From the NCBI GenBank assembly GCA_012845835.1, contig JABAKD010000027.1, positions 5,139,465 to 5,203,464 on the forward strand: a stretch of DNA of 64,000 nt, in the 5' to 3' direction. Numbering within the stretch: position 1 is the first letter of the stretch; the number at the start of each line of letters is the position of its first letter. Positions 23,005-34,901 of the stretch are shown here, piece after piece. Under the pieces are notes generated by a model. It was not told the DNA's origin, searched no databases, and saw only the letters and a program-made list of their open reading frames with translations. This stretch comes from Undaria pinnatifida. Its lineage: Eukaryota > Sar > Phaeophyceae > Laminariales > Alariaceae. The translations under genes and the position numbers were made by a program.

Positions 23005-24749
23005 GGCAGAACCCAAAGGAAGCGCTGGAGGGAAGGCGCGCAACCAAACAGCGGCGCGGTGGCAGCCGCGATCAGGGGGACCGCAACCGTGGAGGTGGTA
23101 GCTCCGGGGGTGGTGGCGGCCAGACTGGGGGAAACGGGGAAAATGGTGCGGGTGGTGGCCACCACAACCGCCGCGGAGGTGGCAACGGTGGTGGAAGCGC
23201 GGGAGGAGCGTCGGGTACTGGCGGTGGCCCAGAGCGCCGCCAAGGGAGCAACCAGGCCCGAACCAACCGGAGCGGCGGCCGCAGCTCGGGAGGAGGCACC
23301 GGAGGACGGCGGAACAGCGCACGAGGGCCTTCAGCGTGGGACGGCTCGTCAACCTCTTCCCGCTCGTCTTCGAGCTCGAACACGAACCGCGGCGAGGTGA
23401 CAGTTTTTTTCATTTATTTTTTAATCCTCCGGCGGATGGGGAAAAATAAAGCTCAAGCTCACCAGTGGTAGCCGGCAAGAGGCAAGTAACTCCTCCTTTG
23501 GTGGATACTGCTTCCTCCGCTGAACGGCTGAGCAAACTGACTGTGTCGAGTGACCGCACCAAGCCTGTTTCTTCGGATTCGACCCGCGAGCGTACCGCCG
23601 AACTTGCTACCGCCGCGGCTCTAGCCAAATCCACGCTTGATGACTCGGTTAGGCGTGCTTATGTTAAGCTCTCCTACAAGGACGTATCCCGCATTTCTGT
23701 GCTACCGTTCCCCGCCTCTTTGAACAAGTCTGACGGCACACAGCAACTCACGCGTTCGGTTCGGTCTGCGATGACTGACATACTCATGCGCTGCGACGAC
23801 CGTTGCCAAGAGGGCATACGTGCGCCCGCGTGGGTACCCGGTTGGATCCACCCCCTCCGCCTGGCATTCAACGTTGCCATAACACCTGACAGGCCCACGA
23901 CCGCCCGCACGACCACTTTGATCGACGATTTCTTCGGGCAGGTGTCAAGAGCGTTGGACGGAGGAGCATCTGGGCCCGAGATTTTCACCCTCCTGCTACG
24001 CCTGCTCGTGACGCACTTCGACCGGTCGACACGGGGGAAGGCTACACTAAGTTGCATACTTTTAGAGTGTGTAACGGCACGCCTTTTTCTGATTTCAGTC
24101 GGGAGTTCCGTGTGCTAGTATCGGCAGTCACGGGGAGTGAGCGGATTTTGTCTCCGGGGACGGATGTGGTGTTGGAGGTGGTTAGGGTGGCGGTCAACGA
24201 GCAGGTTCCGACGCTCATGCCTATGTTGTACCCTGGCTCAAAGGCTACGGATCCGCGCCCATATGCCTCGTCAGATGCCATTTGGAAAGCTTTTAGTGAC
24301 TTGGCGAACAATAAAACACCTGCCGTCAACGGCGAAAAAACAATTATCTACCTGTTTCTTTGACGGGAACGCTGTCATCCGCCCCGTCGGAGCCCCGGCC
24401 CGCCGTTCATGGGCGCGGCCAGGGCCGAGTGCCGTCCCAGTCGCCTTCTTGGCAGACGGGTTCGAGCCATAATCCGATTGTCATGTCGATTACTGATTTC
24501 ACCGACCCCTGGCTCGACAAAATGTCCAACGGCTGGCCCTTAGAAGAACAACACTATGCAGAAGTTTTCGCTGATAGTGCCTCGTTTAAGACCGAAGACC
24601 CTCCCCTCTGGAGCGGCCTCCTCACGCCCTCCGCCCGCGCCGCGCCCCTCCGAGAAAACCGGGGTCATTGCCTCAACTGTCACGAAGACACTCACTTCTT
24701 ACGCAACTGTAGGCACCCCTTTATCATCGCCAACGGCTGTGCTGTCTAA
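23005..24749 (+). pseudogene. Gag-like protein with CCHC zinc knuckle, frame-disrupted
   Basis: An N-terminal Gly/Arg/Asn-rich segment (about 23010-23400, frame reading [17 protein letters not shown]) is followed by a helical region (23465-24020, including RRAYVKLSYKDVSRISVLPF). It continues in another frame from about 24030 (HTFRVCNGTPFSDFSREFRV) and a third from about 24345. It ends with a zinc knuckle CLNCHEDTHFLRNC (C-x2-C-x4-H-x4-C, about 24670-24710) and a stop near 24749. A nucleic-acid-binding knuckle at the C terminus is typical of retrotransposon Gag. Two or three frame changes mean decay or short introns. GAG|GTGACAG near 23395 is a possible donor. Confidence 0.65.
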
Positions 24750-25567
24750 ACCCTGAACTCGGCCAACTCGGCGATGATGACGTTTTCCGACGGTGGCAAG
24801 CACGTATGGTTAGCTACCGCCGCGACGGAAGGTATTTTCGCTGGCAAACCTACAACAAAAATCGCCGAAATCGTTCAAACCAATCACGAGGGTACCACCA
24901 GGACCAGGGATAGACAAACAGCCACAGCGGTAACCACAACAGACAACAGCACATTTACGCCCGGTCAACATGGTACTGTCCCACCCTCGTCAGCCTCCTC
25001 GGTCTCCGCGTCTGCTCCGGGGAAGCGCTTCGTGTCAACCCACATTCCGAGCAGAAACCCCAACGTACGCCAATCAGGTACCTTTCGCATGGCAACTGAC
25101 AGCGCGACGGCGGTACGGCACACCCGACCCGTACGCCGACGGCACTGTCGGCCACACGTCCTTTGGTTTCGCAAGATGCTCGAGTGCCTGTCGTTCGCCT
25201 TGCACGTGGCGCGGCACTAATTACTTCTGTTAAGAGCCCACGGGCTCCTACGCCGCCTGCTGACGGTCTCCACGGCGTAGTACCAGTGGTGGAGATCAGC
25301 GCTACCAGCATGCCATCCCCCAGCCAGGTTACATTTACTACGAAGGGAGTGCGGCAGGTTTTTGATAGGTGACTTTTGCCTTGTTGTAGGGTCTGCGTTT
25401 CTTTCAACTGCTTTTCTTCGCATGTTCCTGGCTCCAAAGCCAGACCGTTAGAGGTGTGCGAGTGGGTTTTGAGGAGCCGCATCTTCGACTCATGGTCTAG
25501 TTCGTGGAAGGGGAGTTTCCCCGAATCTCCCATATTTCTGCATATGCGGCTCATCAGGGTGGGCTAG

Positions 25568-25837
25568 TGCTAAGATACGGCCTGGAAAGGCCTGTAATTA
25601 TCCGAATTTGAGATAATTTGGATAGGTTCCGTATGATAAAGTTGGCGTTTTATATTCCGGAAAGTTAGGAATTAGATCGGAGGCACGTGCCTCCGATCTC
25701 AAAAGCTATCTGGGGCTCTGGTGGAATCGAATAAAGCTACGTCTCTACAAAGGCAAAGAAAGTGAGTACTTTCCGAGGACCTGCTCAATTGGCAGACCTG
25801 CAGGGGGTACTCTGTGTCCCCACCCTATAACCTTGCA
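25568..25837 (+). repeat. Right LTR of the gag-only element
   Basis: 270 bp, starting TGCTAAGATACGG directly after the polypurine tract and ending CCTTGCA before the ATAC duplication. Confidence 0.9.
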
Positions 25838-26280
25838 ATACGCAGCGATGCTCTGTTACACACAACATGCTTTTCGTCTGTGACATATTTTATGGCATGG
25901 GGGAAGGTGTACCAAAGTACAGGGAATACATTTTAGACACTAAAAACAAAGGGAAAAATAATAGTTCTTCCTGTTGTTAAGCTGCGCCACGCGAAGGTCG
26001 TAGTAAGTAGACAGTATCCACGGAAGAAACCGATGAGTGGCATGAATTCGTCCCGGTATCGCATCGTTGTTTTGGTGTTTTTTTCCCCCGAGAAGACTCT
26101 TTGGAGAAATATAGGCGGTGTGCTTTGTTGTTGCTGTGGTCCCTGACTTCGGTGCTGTAATCGTTTGCCGGTCAAGTGCAAGCGGTCGTGTTGGAACGTA
26201 ACTGACAAATAACTTTATGTTGCTTCGTACTTGACGTGCTCCTTGCTGCTGATTGCTGATTGATCATCTCTTCTAGCAAG

Positions 26281-26582
26281 TTTTTTTTTTTTGGCACGCT
26301 TCTACTTTCCAGCTTCTGGACATGCAAGCCGTGATCACAGGTGTCGTCCTTCCCCCCCCCCCGGTTATTGCCTCCATTTTTTCTTGGCGCATAGGGTACA
26401 GCACCCACCGATTCTCGTTTTTTCATCGGGTGTTGCTAACTCACGCTCTCGCGCTTTCCGCAAGTAGTGCACAAGAAAAAGTCCCATATGCAAAAATTTA
26501 TACGAGTACGAACTAGGGGGGATTCGAACTCACGAAATTGACCTATACCAGGCTCGAGGATAACCTGATACACCACCGGGGC
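26281..26582 (-). mobile_element. tRNA-derived SINE, copy 4
   Basis: Reverse-oriented copy. The T run at 26281 is the complement of the 3' A tail, and the B-box complement GGATTCGAACTCACG lies at about 26520-26534. The tRNA-like head lies near 26560-26582 (complement GCCCCGGTGGTGTATCAGG). Confidence 0.65.
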
Positions 26583-27282
26583 AGTGAGTGATATAGAGCC
26601 GGTCGCCCCGGTGGTCTAGTGGGATTACACTTTTAATAGTATTAATAGTGTTGGTCCTTGAGCTTTGATGAATTAATTTATTTGCAGAAATAACCGAGAA
26701 AAACTATCAACTAAATGCTGAAATCGCCTAGCAGCGTTGGTACGTACAATTCGACGCGAGTCGTCGAGGGAATAAAATGCTGAATTCTTCTCGCGATAAA
26801 AGTTAGGGCATGTACCGTAGTGAGGATGGGGGGGGGAGTCCGCTATATGACCCAGGATCTGAGTTATACTACTGGGAGGGCGAGAGTAGCGCGAGCATCA
26901 CTATAAATGGGATGGGAAGAAGAAAAGAAGTGAAGTGTACCACTGCTGCTGTAATAATACGATACCCAAGCAAGTTGCACCGATCGACTCGATCTGGACC
27001 GACTATTGGTTCATGTACAACTTCCCTAATCACAGGCCAGTATGAGATGGTAGTCATTAAACTTGCTGAACTTCTTAATGAGTGGTGGTTTCCTCTATCC
27101 ACGAACCCCGGCCGAGCCGATCGATCGAAGGTTGAGTTACACTGTGCGGGGTGGTATCGAGGCAGGGGGTCAAATGAAATGTCCGCGTACCGCGGGGTTG
27201 GGTATACGAATACATATTCAGCAGTAGTTGTGCGAGTTGCCCCATTTTCTACTTGTGAATACCTTGAAGGATTTCTGAACCG

Positions 27283-28205
27283 GGGTTGGACCCTCTTCTG
27301 TGGTGCTGGCGTTGTATACGAACCTCAGCTAGCTAAGGCTTCCACACGGTGCGGTGTGGTGTCGACGTGTCGACCCGGGAGGAGTCGGTTTTCGTCCTCG
27401 GTTTGTTGGAGTTTATGGGATATGGAATCATTTCTGGAACGGTGATGGGGCCCTATCCTCATCGGGTGCATCGAAACGACCCCCGCCCGTTTGCTGGTCT
27501 ATCTCCTCCCCGGGTGTCCCTGGCTCTACGAGCTGCACAGCCACTCAGCGATAAGCCAGTGTGAATAATAGATTATTGTCGCACCATCGTGCGAGGCTGT
27601 GTCGACCCGCGGGCGAAATCGGTTATCGTCCCCGGTTTGTCAGGACTTCTGAAACGGGCACAGGATTCTATATCCCCCTATGGTGGCGCTGCCCTTATGT
27701 CCGAGCCCCAGCCAATCAGCGGTAAGCGAATATGGTTGGGGTTCCACGTCGTGCGGAGTGGTGTCGACAAGGGAGGTCATCGTTATTGTTCCCGCGTTTT
27801 TGGAGCTGTAGAGGTTTGGGGGATTCATGAATCGGGGGTGGGACCCTATCTTCCCCGTGTGCGACGGAAATGCCCCCTTTTGATGGGCCTCTATCCGCCT
27901 AGGACGGCGCTGTGGAGCTCGAACCAACCAGCGATCAGCCAACGGGATTGGGGTTTTCTCGCCGGTCAGGGTGGTGTCGACCCGAGAAAGCTCGGTTTTC
28001 TTCCCCAGCTGATGGAAGTTTTAGAGATGTGGAACGACCTCTGGACCGGGGATGGGACCCTAATCCCCCCGAGGTGGAGCTGGCTTAACATGCGAACCAT
28101 GGCCAATCAGAAAATCGGCCGGTGGGGTTGGGATTTCGACACCGCGCGGGGAGGTATCATGTGTGGATGGATTCCGATCCCGGCATGTGACCCTATCTTG
28201 CCCGG
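27283..28205. repeat. Degenerate tandem array with GGTGTCGAC boxes
   Basis: Units contain GYGGTGTCGACCCG, a CGGTTTTCGTCCYCGG-like block, GGGATGGGACCCTATC and a GCC(A)ATCAGCG box. Starts lie near 27350, 27590, 27755 and 27965, with a partial unit at 28146, so the period varies between about 170 and 240 bp. Open frames across it (such as 27589-28209) follow the repeat and match no protein I know. Confidence 0.5.
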
Positions 28206-28526
28206 GTGACGCCTACTTTGTGTAAGAATCCTGTCCATTGAGCGATCAGACAAAACTAACATGTTTTATTTTCGTCTAATAAAACTTGAGTCTGAAATAC
28301 TTAGCTGTCAAAATCGTAAGCGCTGTAGTCGCGTACTGTATCTTCAAGAAGTGAGCGATCTACACAACTAGCAACAAGCAGCAGCATTGGAATAGCATTC
28401 GAGGAGTTGAATGACGAAGGCACACCACCGTGTTTCGCGCCTGGAACAACCTCATCACATTTCTCCAAGATCAGACAACAACACAGACGGTCGATCTGGG
28501 AGGCTCGGATCAAGAGATACTATTAT

Positions 28527-29014
28527 TGTAATAGAGTGTCAGGATAGCTGGCAATAGGTTCGGTAAGATAGCCCGCAGAGTTATGGTCTATTGGCCACAA
28601 GAAGATTCTCTTAAACGGAATATTCTGAGTGGAGTGGATATCCCGTAGAATCTAGCTAGCTTATAGCACAAGAACGTTCTCGATAATGGAACGTTCCTCC
28701 TCTGGACAAGATAGATAGAAGTAAGCGCGTTAAGCGCTCATGGGAATATAGAACATCTAGGAGAACGTTCCTTGTAGGTTCCATAGGTAAAGGTCCAGAA
28801 GAGAGCACGACAGCAATGCTGGGGGGAAACGAACTCTGTGAGCCTCACCCTACCCCCATGCTCTCACTCCTTCTCCTTTTTTGTCTCCTCGAGCTTCTCA
28901 TAGCTCAACGCCAATAATAAGAAATCAACAAAGAAGAACCGGTGCTGTCTCTAAGCGAAGCTGATACCCTTGCGTCCCTTCCCTCTCACCTTCCGTCACC
29001 ACAACTCTTTCACA
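28527..29014 (+). repeat. Left LTR of the miniature element
   Basis: 488 bp, starting TGTAATAGAGTGTCAG and ending CTCTTTCACA. A few substitutions from the right LTR are visible. Confidence 0.92.
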
Positions 29015-29317
29015 ATTGGCGTCGTCGGCAGGACGTACTACAGCAGGAGTACGGTGACACGAAATCGTCCAGGAGACATCCCGTACCGTAGGACTTGTAT
29101 GTACTGATGATGTACTACATGTTTGGTGCGAGGCAAAGGAAACAGAGGAGATCGTTTGTAGCACAATACCTACCTACGATGTGTGGGGGAATCTATAGCC
29201 TCATTTTCGTTTGTTTCGATTAGCCGCATCTTCGATCCCCTTCACAATTCTGGATGATTTGTTGACATCCTTTGCTTGCAAGGTGATCTGCATATACGAC
29301 TATTCAGGGTGGGCTAA

Positions 29318-29805
29318 TGTAATAGAGTGTCAGTATATCTGGCAATAGGTTCGGTAAGATAGCCCGCAGAGTTATGGTCTATTGGCCACAAGAAGATTCT
29401 CTTAAACGGAATATTCTGAGTGGAGTGGATATCCCGTAGAATCTAGCTAGCTTATAGCACAAGAGCGTTCTCGATAATGGAACGTTCCTCCTCTGGACAA
29501 GATAGATAGAAGTAAGCGCGTTAAGCGCTCATGGGAATATAGAACATCTAGGAGAACGTTCCTTGTAGGCTCCATAGGTAAAGGTCCAGAAGAGAGCACG
29601 ACAGCAATGCTGGGGGGAAACGAACTCTGTGAGCCTCACCCCACCCCCATGCTCTCACTCCTTCTCCTCTCTTGTCTCCTCGAGCTTCTCATAGCTCAAC
29701 GCCAATAATAAGAAATCAACAAAGAAGAACCGGTGCTGTCTCTAAGCGAAGCTGATACCCTTGCGTCCCTTCCCTCTCACCTTCCGGCACCACAACTCTT
29801 TCACA
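29318..29805 (+). repeat. Right LTR of the miniature element
   Basis: 488 bp, same boundaries as the left LTR and followed by the TTAT duplication. Confidence 0.92.
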
Positions 29806-29809
29806 TTAT

Positions 29810-32800
29810 ATCATGCATTGTATATTTCAGAAGCTGGCTCAGTGCGCGCCTCTCAGTGGCTACGAAGAGAACACGCAGCGGACATGGTCAGTCACTTTAC
29901 TGGCCCCGGATGCTTGATTGAGTTAAAATATCATAAGAAACACACTCGACACGTTTGTCGCCAGACTACAGGGTCAGCTGAAATGTGCTCGGATTTATCC
30001 GATCGAAATCTGATGCATGAAGCTCGGAATCGGATTCATTCACCTAAAAAACGGTAGCTATTAGTCTAGTCCAATAGTAGTACATTGTTATGATTTTTAG
30101 CCTCTATCGAACTCTTGGCATTACCTTACATACTGTACACGCTGACTATGATTGTGTGTGGTGACATTTTTTACTCCACCAAGTATTGAATCGAACAATT
30201 CGAGGTGCTGCCCTGCCCAACCCGAAGCTTGGGCGCCGGCGATGCCCATGCGGAGCCCTTGTGTATATTTATACCACGTATGCCTCTCCCAGAAAAACTG
30301 ATTTGGGGTGAAAAATAAACTGTGCCGCACGATGAACAATCCCGAGGCCGAGATATCCTCTTCCAAGCGCCACCATCCAGTCCTTCTCCTGCCCTCCTGC
30401 ACAAGAAACGCAAGCATATATTGCTTAACGAGAATGAATGACATTCATTCTGACGACCGTGGGATAAGGAAGCCCCGCCATTCTGAAAAAGGAATTGCCA
30501 AAAAGAGGTACAGTACCTCTATCGTAGCAAGCGTCTGAAGTCGAGAGCGCCTCGACATCATTAATTAGCGATTATAGCCCCTTTGGGAAATCAGCGAGGG
30601 GGAACTGTCGCAAAATACTTTCTGACGATTTCGGCGTCGGCCATAACAAGAAGCAATCCGAGCTGCTTGGTGAGGAGATGTGCCCCATGTGCAACGTATA
30701 GGGGGATGTACAACGCACGCGCACGCGGTGATACGTGTACAGCAGTACTGTTGTACGCTTTCTTTTCGTGTATATAGGCGGCTGGTAAGGGTCGCTCCTA
30801 TTAACAACAACGAACGCAAAAAAAAAACCGATGAAATCTTCCTACCCTCCAGAAATTCTGAAATTGCCACGTTTTCCCAAAAACGAATAACTCGCGCGTT
30901 TTTTTTGTCAGGAATCCTGACGGATCAAATTTTATATGGAGCTTTTTCAAAACTGTTCATGAAGCCAAAGTTCCTGACGAAAGTGTTACGGTTCGCGAAA
31001 ACGTCACGTCTTTTAGATACGATTCCAGAGTCTCTTGTTGTGTTTTCGTTAGGTATGATCCAAAATGCCGCATTTATTTCCCGATGTTGCGGTCGCTGTG
31101 CCCGGGTCCGAAAGTGGTTTTTAAGATGGCCGAGTTCTCTGCGCTCGTTACCGAATCGGCCGCTTGCTCGACCTTCCTCCCTTGTGGGTGCACGGAGAGG
31201 GTTAACGAACGAACTCCGTTGCCTCTCGCATCGCAAGGGGGTTGGTGCTACTTTAAGGGTAGCACGTGTTAGCCAAAGCAGATCTGGCTGACGGGGGGGG
31301 CTCCTTGAGACTAATGGGGCGGGGGGGGGACTCCTTAAACTGAGGACCTACGCAGATTCGCCGGAATTATTTTAGTGTTTTTTCTACATACCTAGGCCAT
31401 GGGATTTTGGGTGCTCATCGTGTTCCATCTACTTTTTTCTTTTTCCCGCGAACTCGGTTTTTGGGTGAGGAGTCTCAAGAGGATTCAGGTACACCCCCAC
31501 ACTACGGTAGCATACGTACGTGGAGGGACCGTCTCTTTCTTTTTCTGGATAATGTTGAGCAATTTGTACTTTAAATGTTTCGGCTGTTGTGTGTAGCTGC
31601 TGTGCCTCGTCCTCAATCGGAACAAACCACGGGCATTCATGCCTACATGCCATCAATAGAAGAGAAGGGGCTGCCGTCACAGACTCCCCCTCCCCCTACG
31701 AACAGATTGAAACAAACAACATGAAACATGCAGTCTCTGGTACGTATATACTCCTGCCATCCCCTATGCCTGTGGCAACTGCACAAAGACCAACATACTC
31801 TAAACTCTTATGCAATTCTCTGGGCTCCCAACTTGGACGACAAGCAAATCTACACGCAAAAATCTTAACTGGTATGTGCGATGCGGTTCGATCAAACGCC
31901 GCACCGAACCGCACGGCACCGCAAGAAAACACCACACCATAACAAACCTTGATTGCACATTTACTGTACCAACGATTTCGTTGGTGTGTTGTTCCCCAAT
32001 GTACTCCTTCATTCTTTTAAGTTTCTTCATTATTTAAGTTGGACGGCCATTGTTACCAATAACTAATTATATGCGTGGTGGGCACGACCCAGAAATCGGC
32101 CCCAACCGTCATGCACTCCAATCCCCTGTGCACCCTCGCCCAGGCCTTCGAAAGGCGCAAAAAGAAGTCCTAAGTGCGTTAACAGACACAAAATAAACGA
32201 CAGCAGCAAAACAGGAGCAGCCGTACTTACGTAGACAAGACGCAAAATGAACAGAGACAGCAAAACAAGAGCGATTTCAAGTGCAGCGGACGAATGGAGA
32301 TCACCATCTCCATCTCCGCTTCCTCAAAACGCAAACTCCAAAATAAAGCCGCGCCCAGCTGCACACAAACCACGCGCCAACGTCCTCCAAAAAGGTACAG
32401 ACGCACAGCGTACGGAAAAACAACATGCCCGCGGTACCTCCCGTACCTCCCTCGCCCCTCCCCCTCCCCTCCGACCTAGGCCTAGCGCAACATGTGCACA
32501 GCGCGCAAACAAACAACACGTCCGTGGTAACATCACCTATCCCCCCCCCTACCCCCCACCTACTATGCCCACCATCACATACACAAACCTCGCCGGTTCA
32601 CTTGGCACCGGCCCGAAATCATACGCTACTTGCGTGTATTAATATGCCCAATTTCCTATCCTCGCGCCCCAACGTCGCGCTCTCCTGTTGATATAATCAA
32701 TTTTTTCGTTAGCAAACACCACAACAATACGCTTGACGCAAACGCTTAATCCCTTCAGAACCGCAAAAAACAAAGTCCACAAACAAAACAAATCCAAGCA

Positions 32801-34020
32801 ATGTATCCCAAAAGAACGCGGGTGCAGTTGGTTTTAAAGAGTATACTTCCTGTAGCATCCATTATGGGGACAATTTACATCAAAAACGGGAAGAATTTTC
32901 GATCTTATCAACTTTTCAAAGGGAGAGCGTGCAGAGCAGTACGACCGTATGTTTCAGGATGCTGCGAACGCGTCGTATAGCGGTCCTAGCGCTGCGCTTA
33001 GACGCACCCCATACCCCAGCTGCTAGCATGGCTGCTTCATTTTGGCCGATGCTGCAATCGGCATACCACCATTTCGAAACGTTTCCTCTCTGAATCCTGC
33101 CCAAAGGGTTAAGGTCCGCCTATACACCAAATACCTGGATTGTGCCGGCTTGTGCACGACACATACACCCTGTTCAAGGCGCTTATCGAACCTCGGGCGG
33201 TCAAAATCAATCCAGGGCCACCCCACCTGGGTTAGTCTCGAAAGATATCCGCCATCAAAGGTCAAATGACTAAGGCAAGCAACGTAAGAGTACAATCCCT
33301 GCCCCCCTCTCCTCCGGAATTCAACATCTCTGGGAACGGGGGCGGACTGGGCCACCCAATCAACTTAACGTCCGCAGCGTTGGCACGCTTGTTCTGTGCA
33401 CCATGCACAAAAAAGTGAGAAAAAAATGACGAAAAATAGGAAATAAACTTGTCCGCGTCGGCATCCCTTGCCTGCCTGCCCAGCATGTGCACTGCGCCTA
33501 AAAAACGAACAGGGAAAAAAACACCACATGTAGCTAATAAAGTGGACCGCGCTAACACCTGCTCTGTGCCTACGCAGCACATACCCCCCCCTTCTTTCGC
33601 ACGGTGGTTGCGGGCACCGATCACAATTACTGAAACTCACCCCCTTCCCCCTTCGTCCACCCACTCTCCCGCCGAAAACAAACAAAATCAGGGCGGGGTA
33701 TTAATCTACTGGAGTCCCTCCCTGTTGCAGTGTCTCTCTTTCCCTCCTCTCTCCCTCCCTCTCTCCCTTCAACCTCCTGAGAGCTTGTCCCCACCACCCT
33801 CCTCACCAAAACAAAACATTCGGTCACGCAATACACGACACCCACCATAGCACACAAGAGCTACGTGCACCCCATCCCGTCTGCTATGCGCTCGGAAGCA
33901 TTCCCTCCATAAGGCTGCTGCTTTCCCCCTCTTCCCGTTTGCCTATCTCTCCGCGCAGCCCCCTGCAGTTTGTCCCCATTGCCTTTCCTCGGCAAGCAAG
34001 TCGTTCGACCACACCACGTG
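29810..34020. other. Region without a supportable gene
   Basis: No frame carries a recognisable domain. A Pro/Ser/Arg-rich frame at 32247-32642 and a helical-looking one at 30680-31291 have no splice-supported context. C-rich tracts (32540, 33580, 33740) give spurious Pro- or Gly-rich frames. Confidence 0.5.
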
Positions 34021-34330
34021 CACGCAATCACTACGTACGCATATCGCTGCGCGCGCAAACAAGTCCGCAATCAATACGCACGCAATCACTACGTACGCAT
34101 ATCGCTGCGCGTGCAAACAAGTCCGCAATCAATACGCACGCAATCACTACGTACGCATATCGCTGCGCGCGCAAACAAGTCCGCCATCAATACGCACACA
34201 ATCACTACGTACGCATATCGCTGCGCGCGCAAACAAGTCCGCAATCAATACGCACGCAATCACTACGCGCGAAAAGCAAGTCCGCAAGCACTACACACGA
34301 TCAACTACGCGCGCAAAAACAAGTCCGCAA
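34021..34330. repeat. 58-bp tandem repeat, about five units
   Basis: Units start CACGCAATCACTACGTACGC at 34021, 34079, 34137, 34195 (CACACAATC) and 34253. The period is exactly 58 bp, and degenerate continuation runs to about 34330. Because 58 is not a multiple of three, each unit shifts the frame. It lies about 0.4 kb beyond the stop codon of the HECT gene. Confidence 0.92.
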
Positions 34331-34745
34331 AACACTACGCCACGTCTGCTACGCGCTCGTTCGTATATGACAGGGTGTATATAACACACCCATCGGACGA
34401 AAATAAATACCGATTTTCTCGGCAATCGGTCGAATGCGAATGTCGAGCGAAGGCGTCCATGGAAACCTCTCGACCAGATCTTCCGAAAGCCGCCTTTTTT
34501 TCGTTTTTTGTGCTCCCCCTGGTTTTCGAGGTAATCGACCCTGAAATTCACGGGAAAAAAAACCCGCCATTGTCGTTGCTTGTGCACCCCAAAACTTTTG
34601 AAGCAAGTCGGCGCCGAAAAACACATCCCCGGGGATGTGTTCTACACTTGCCATGCACGGTAGTTGTCAGCAAGGCTAAGCCTGGTGCCTACGAAAACTC
34701 GAAGCCCGCATGCACGGTAGTCGTCGGCAAGGCCAGGCCTGATGC

Positions 34746-34901
34746 CTACGAAAACTCGAAGCCGGCAGCCCCGTGACGAATGGCTACCAGCAGATTCTTC
34801 TGGAGGGTGTACCGATCCGGATACTGCGGCAGCTTGAGCATGGAAAAGCAAGTGGCGGCCATGGGCAGAGGTCTCTCGCGATCATAGTCGAGCATCACAA
34901 C
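34746..34901 (-). CDS. HECT gene, last exon: catalytic cysteine and C terminus
   Basis: The acceptor ACACTCAG is followed by [15 protein letters not shown], then [12 protein letters not shown] and [21 protein letters not shown], with a TAG stop at 34746-34748. TCF-x-LKLPxY is the HECT active-site signature, and the thioester Cys codon is at 34848-34850. A Phe four residues from the end matches the conserved '-4 Phe' of HECT ligases. Confidence 0.95.
   Translation of the reverse strand, partial: VVMLDYDRERPLPMAATCFSMLKLPQYPDRYTLQKNLLVAIRHGAAGFEFS

Larger units (their letters stand above)
22723..25837 (+). mobile_element. Gag-only LTR retrotransposon
   Basis: Two 270-bp LTRs (22723-22992 and 25568-25837) enclose 2,575 bp. 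The element is flanked by the 4-bp duplication ATAC (22719-22722 and 25838-25841). GGCGTCGTCGGCAG just after the left LTR is the likely primer-binding site. TCAGGGTGGGCTA before the right LTR is the likely polypurine tract. The interior encodes a Gag-like protein with a CCHC knuckle. I see no protease, reverse transcriptase, RNase H or integrase motif, so it would need a helper. The left LTR starts CG where the right starts TG. Confidence 0.88.
28527..29805 (+). mobile_element. Miniature LTR element (TRIM-like)
   Basis: Two 488-bp LTRs (28527-29014 and 29318-29805), each starting TG and ending CA, enclose only 303 bp with no coding capacity. A 4-bp TTAT lies immediately outside both ends (28523-28526 and 29806-29809). 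The interior begins ATT-GGCGTCGTCGGCAG (primer site) and ends TTCAGGGTGGGCTAA (polypurine tract), nearly the same signals as the gag-only element at 22.7 kb although the LTRs are unrelated. The LTRs are nearly identical, so insertion was recent. Confidence 0.9.
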
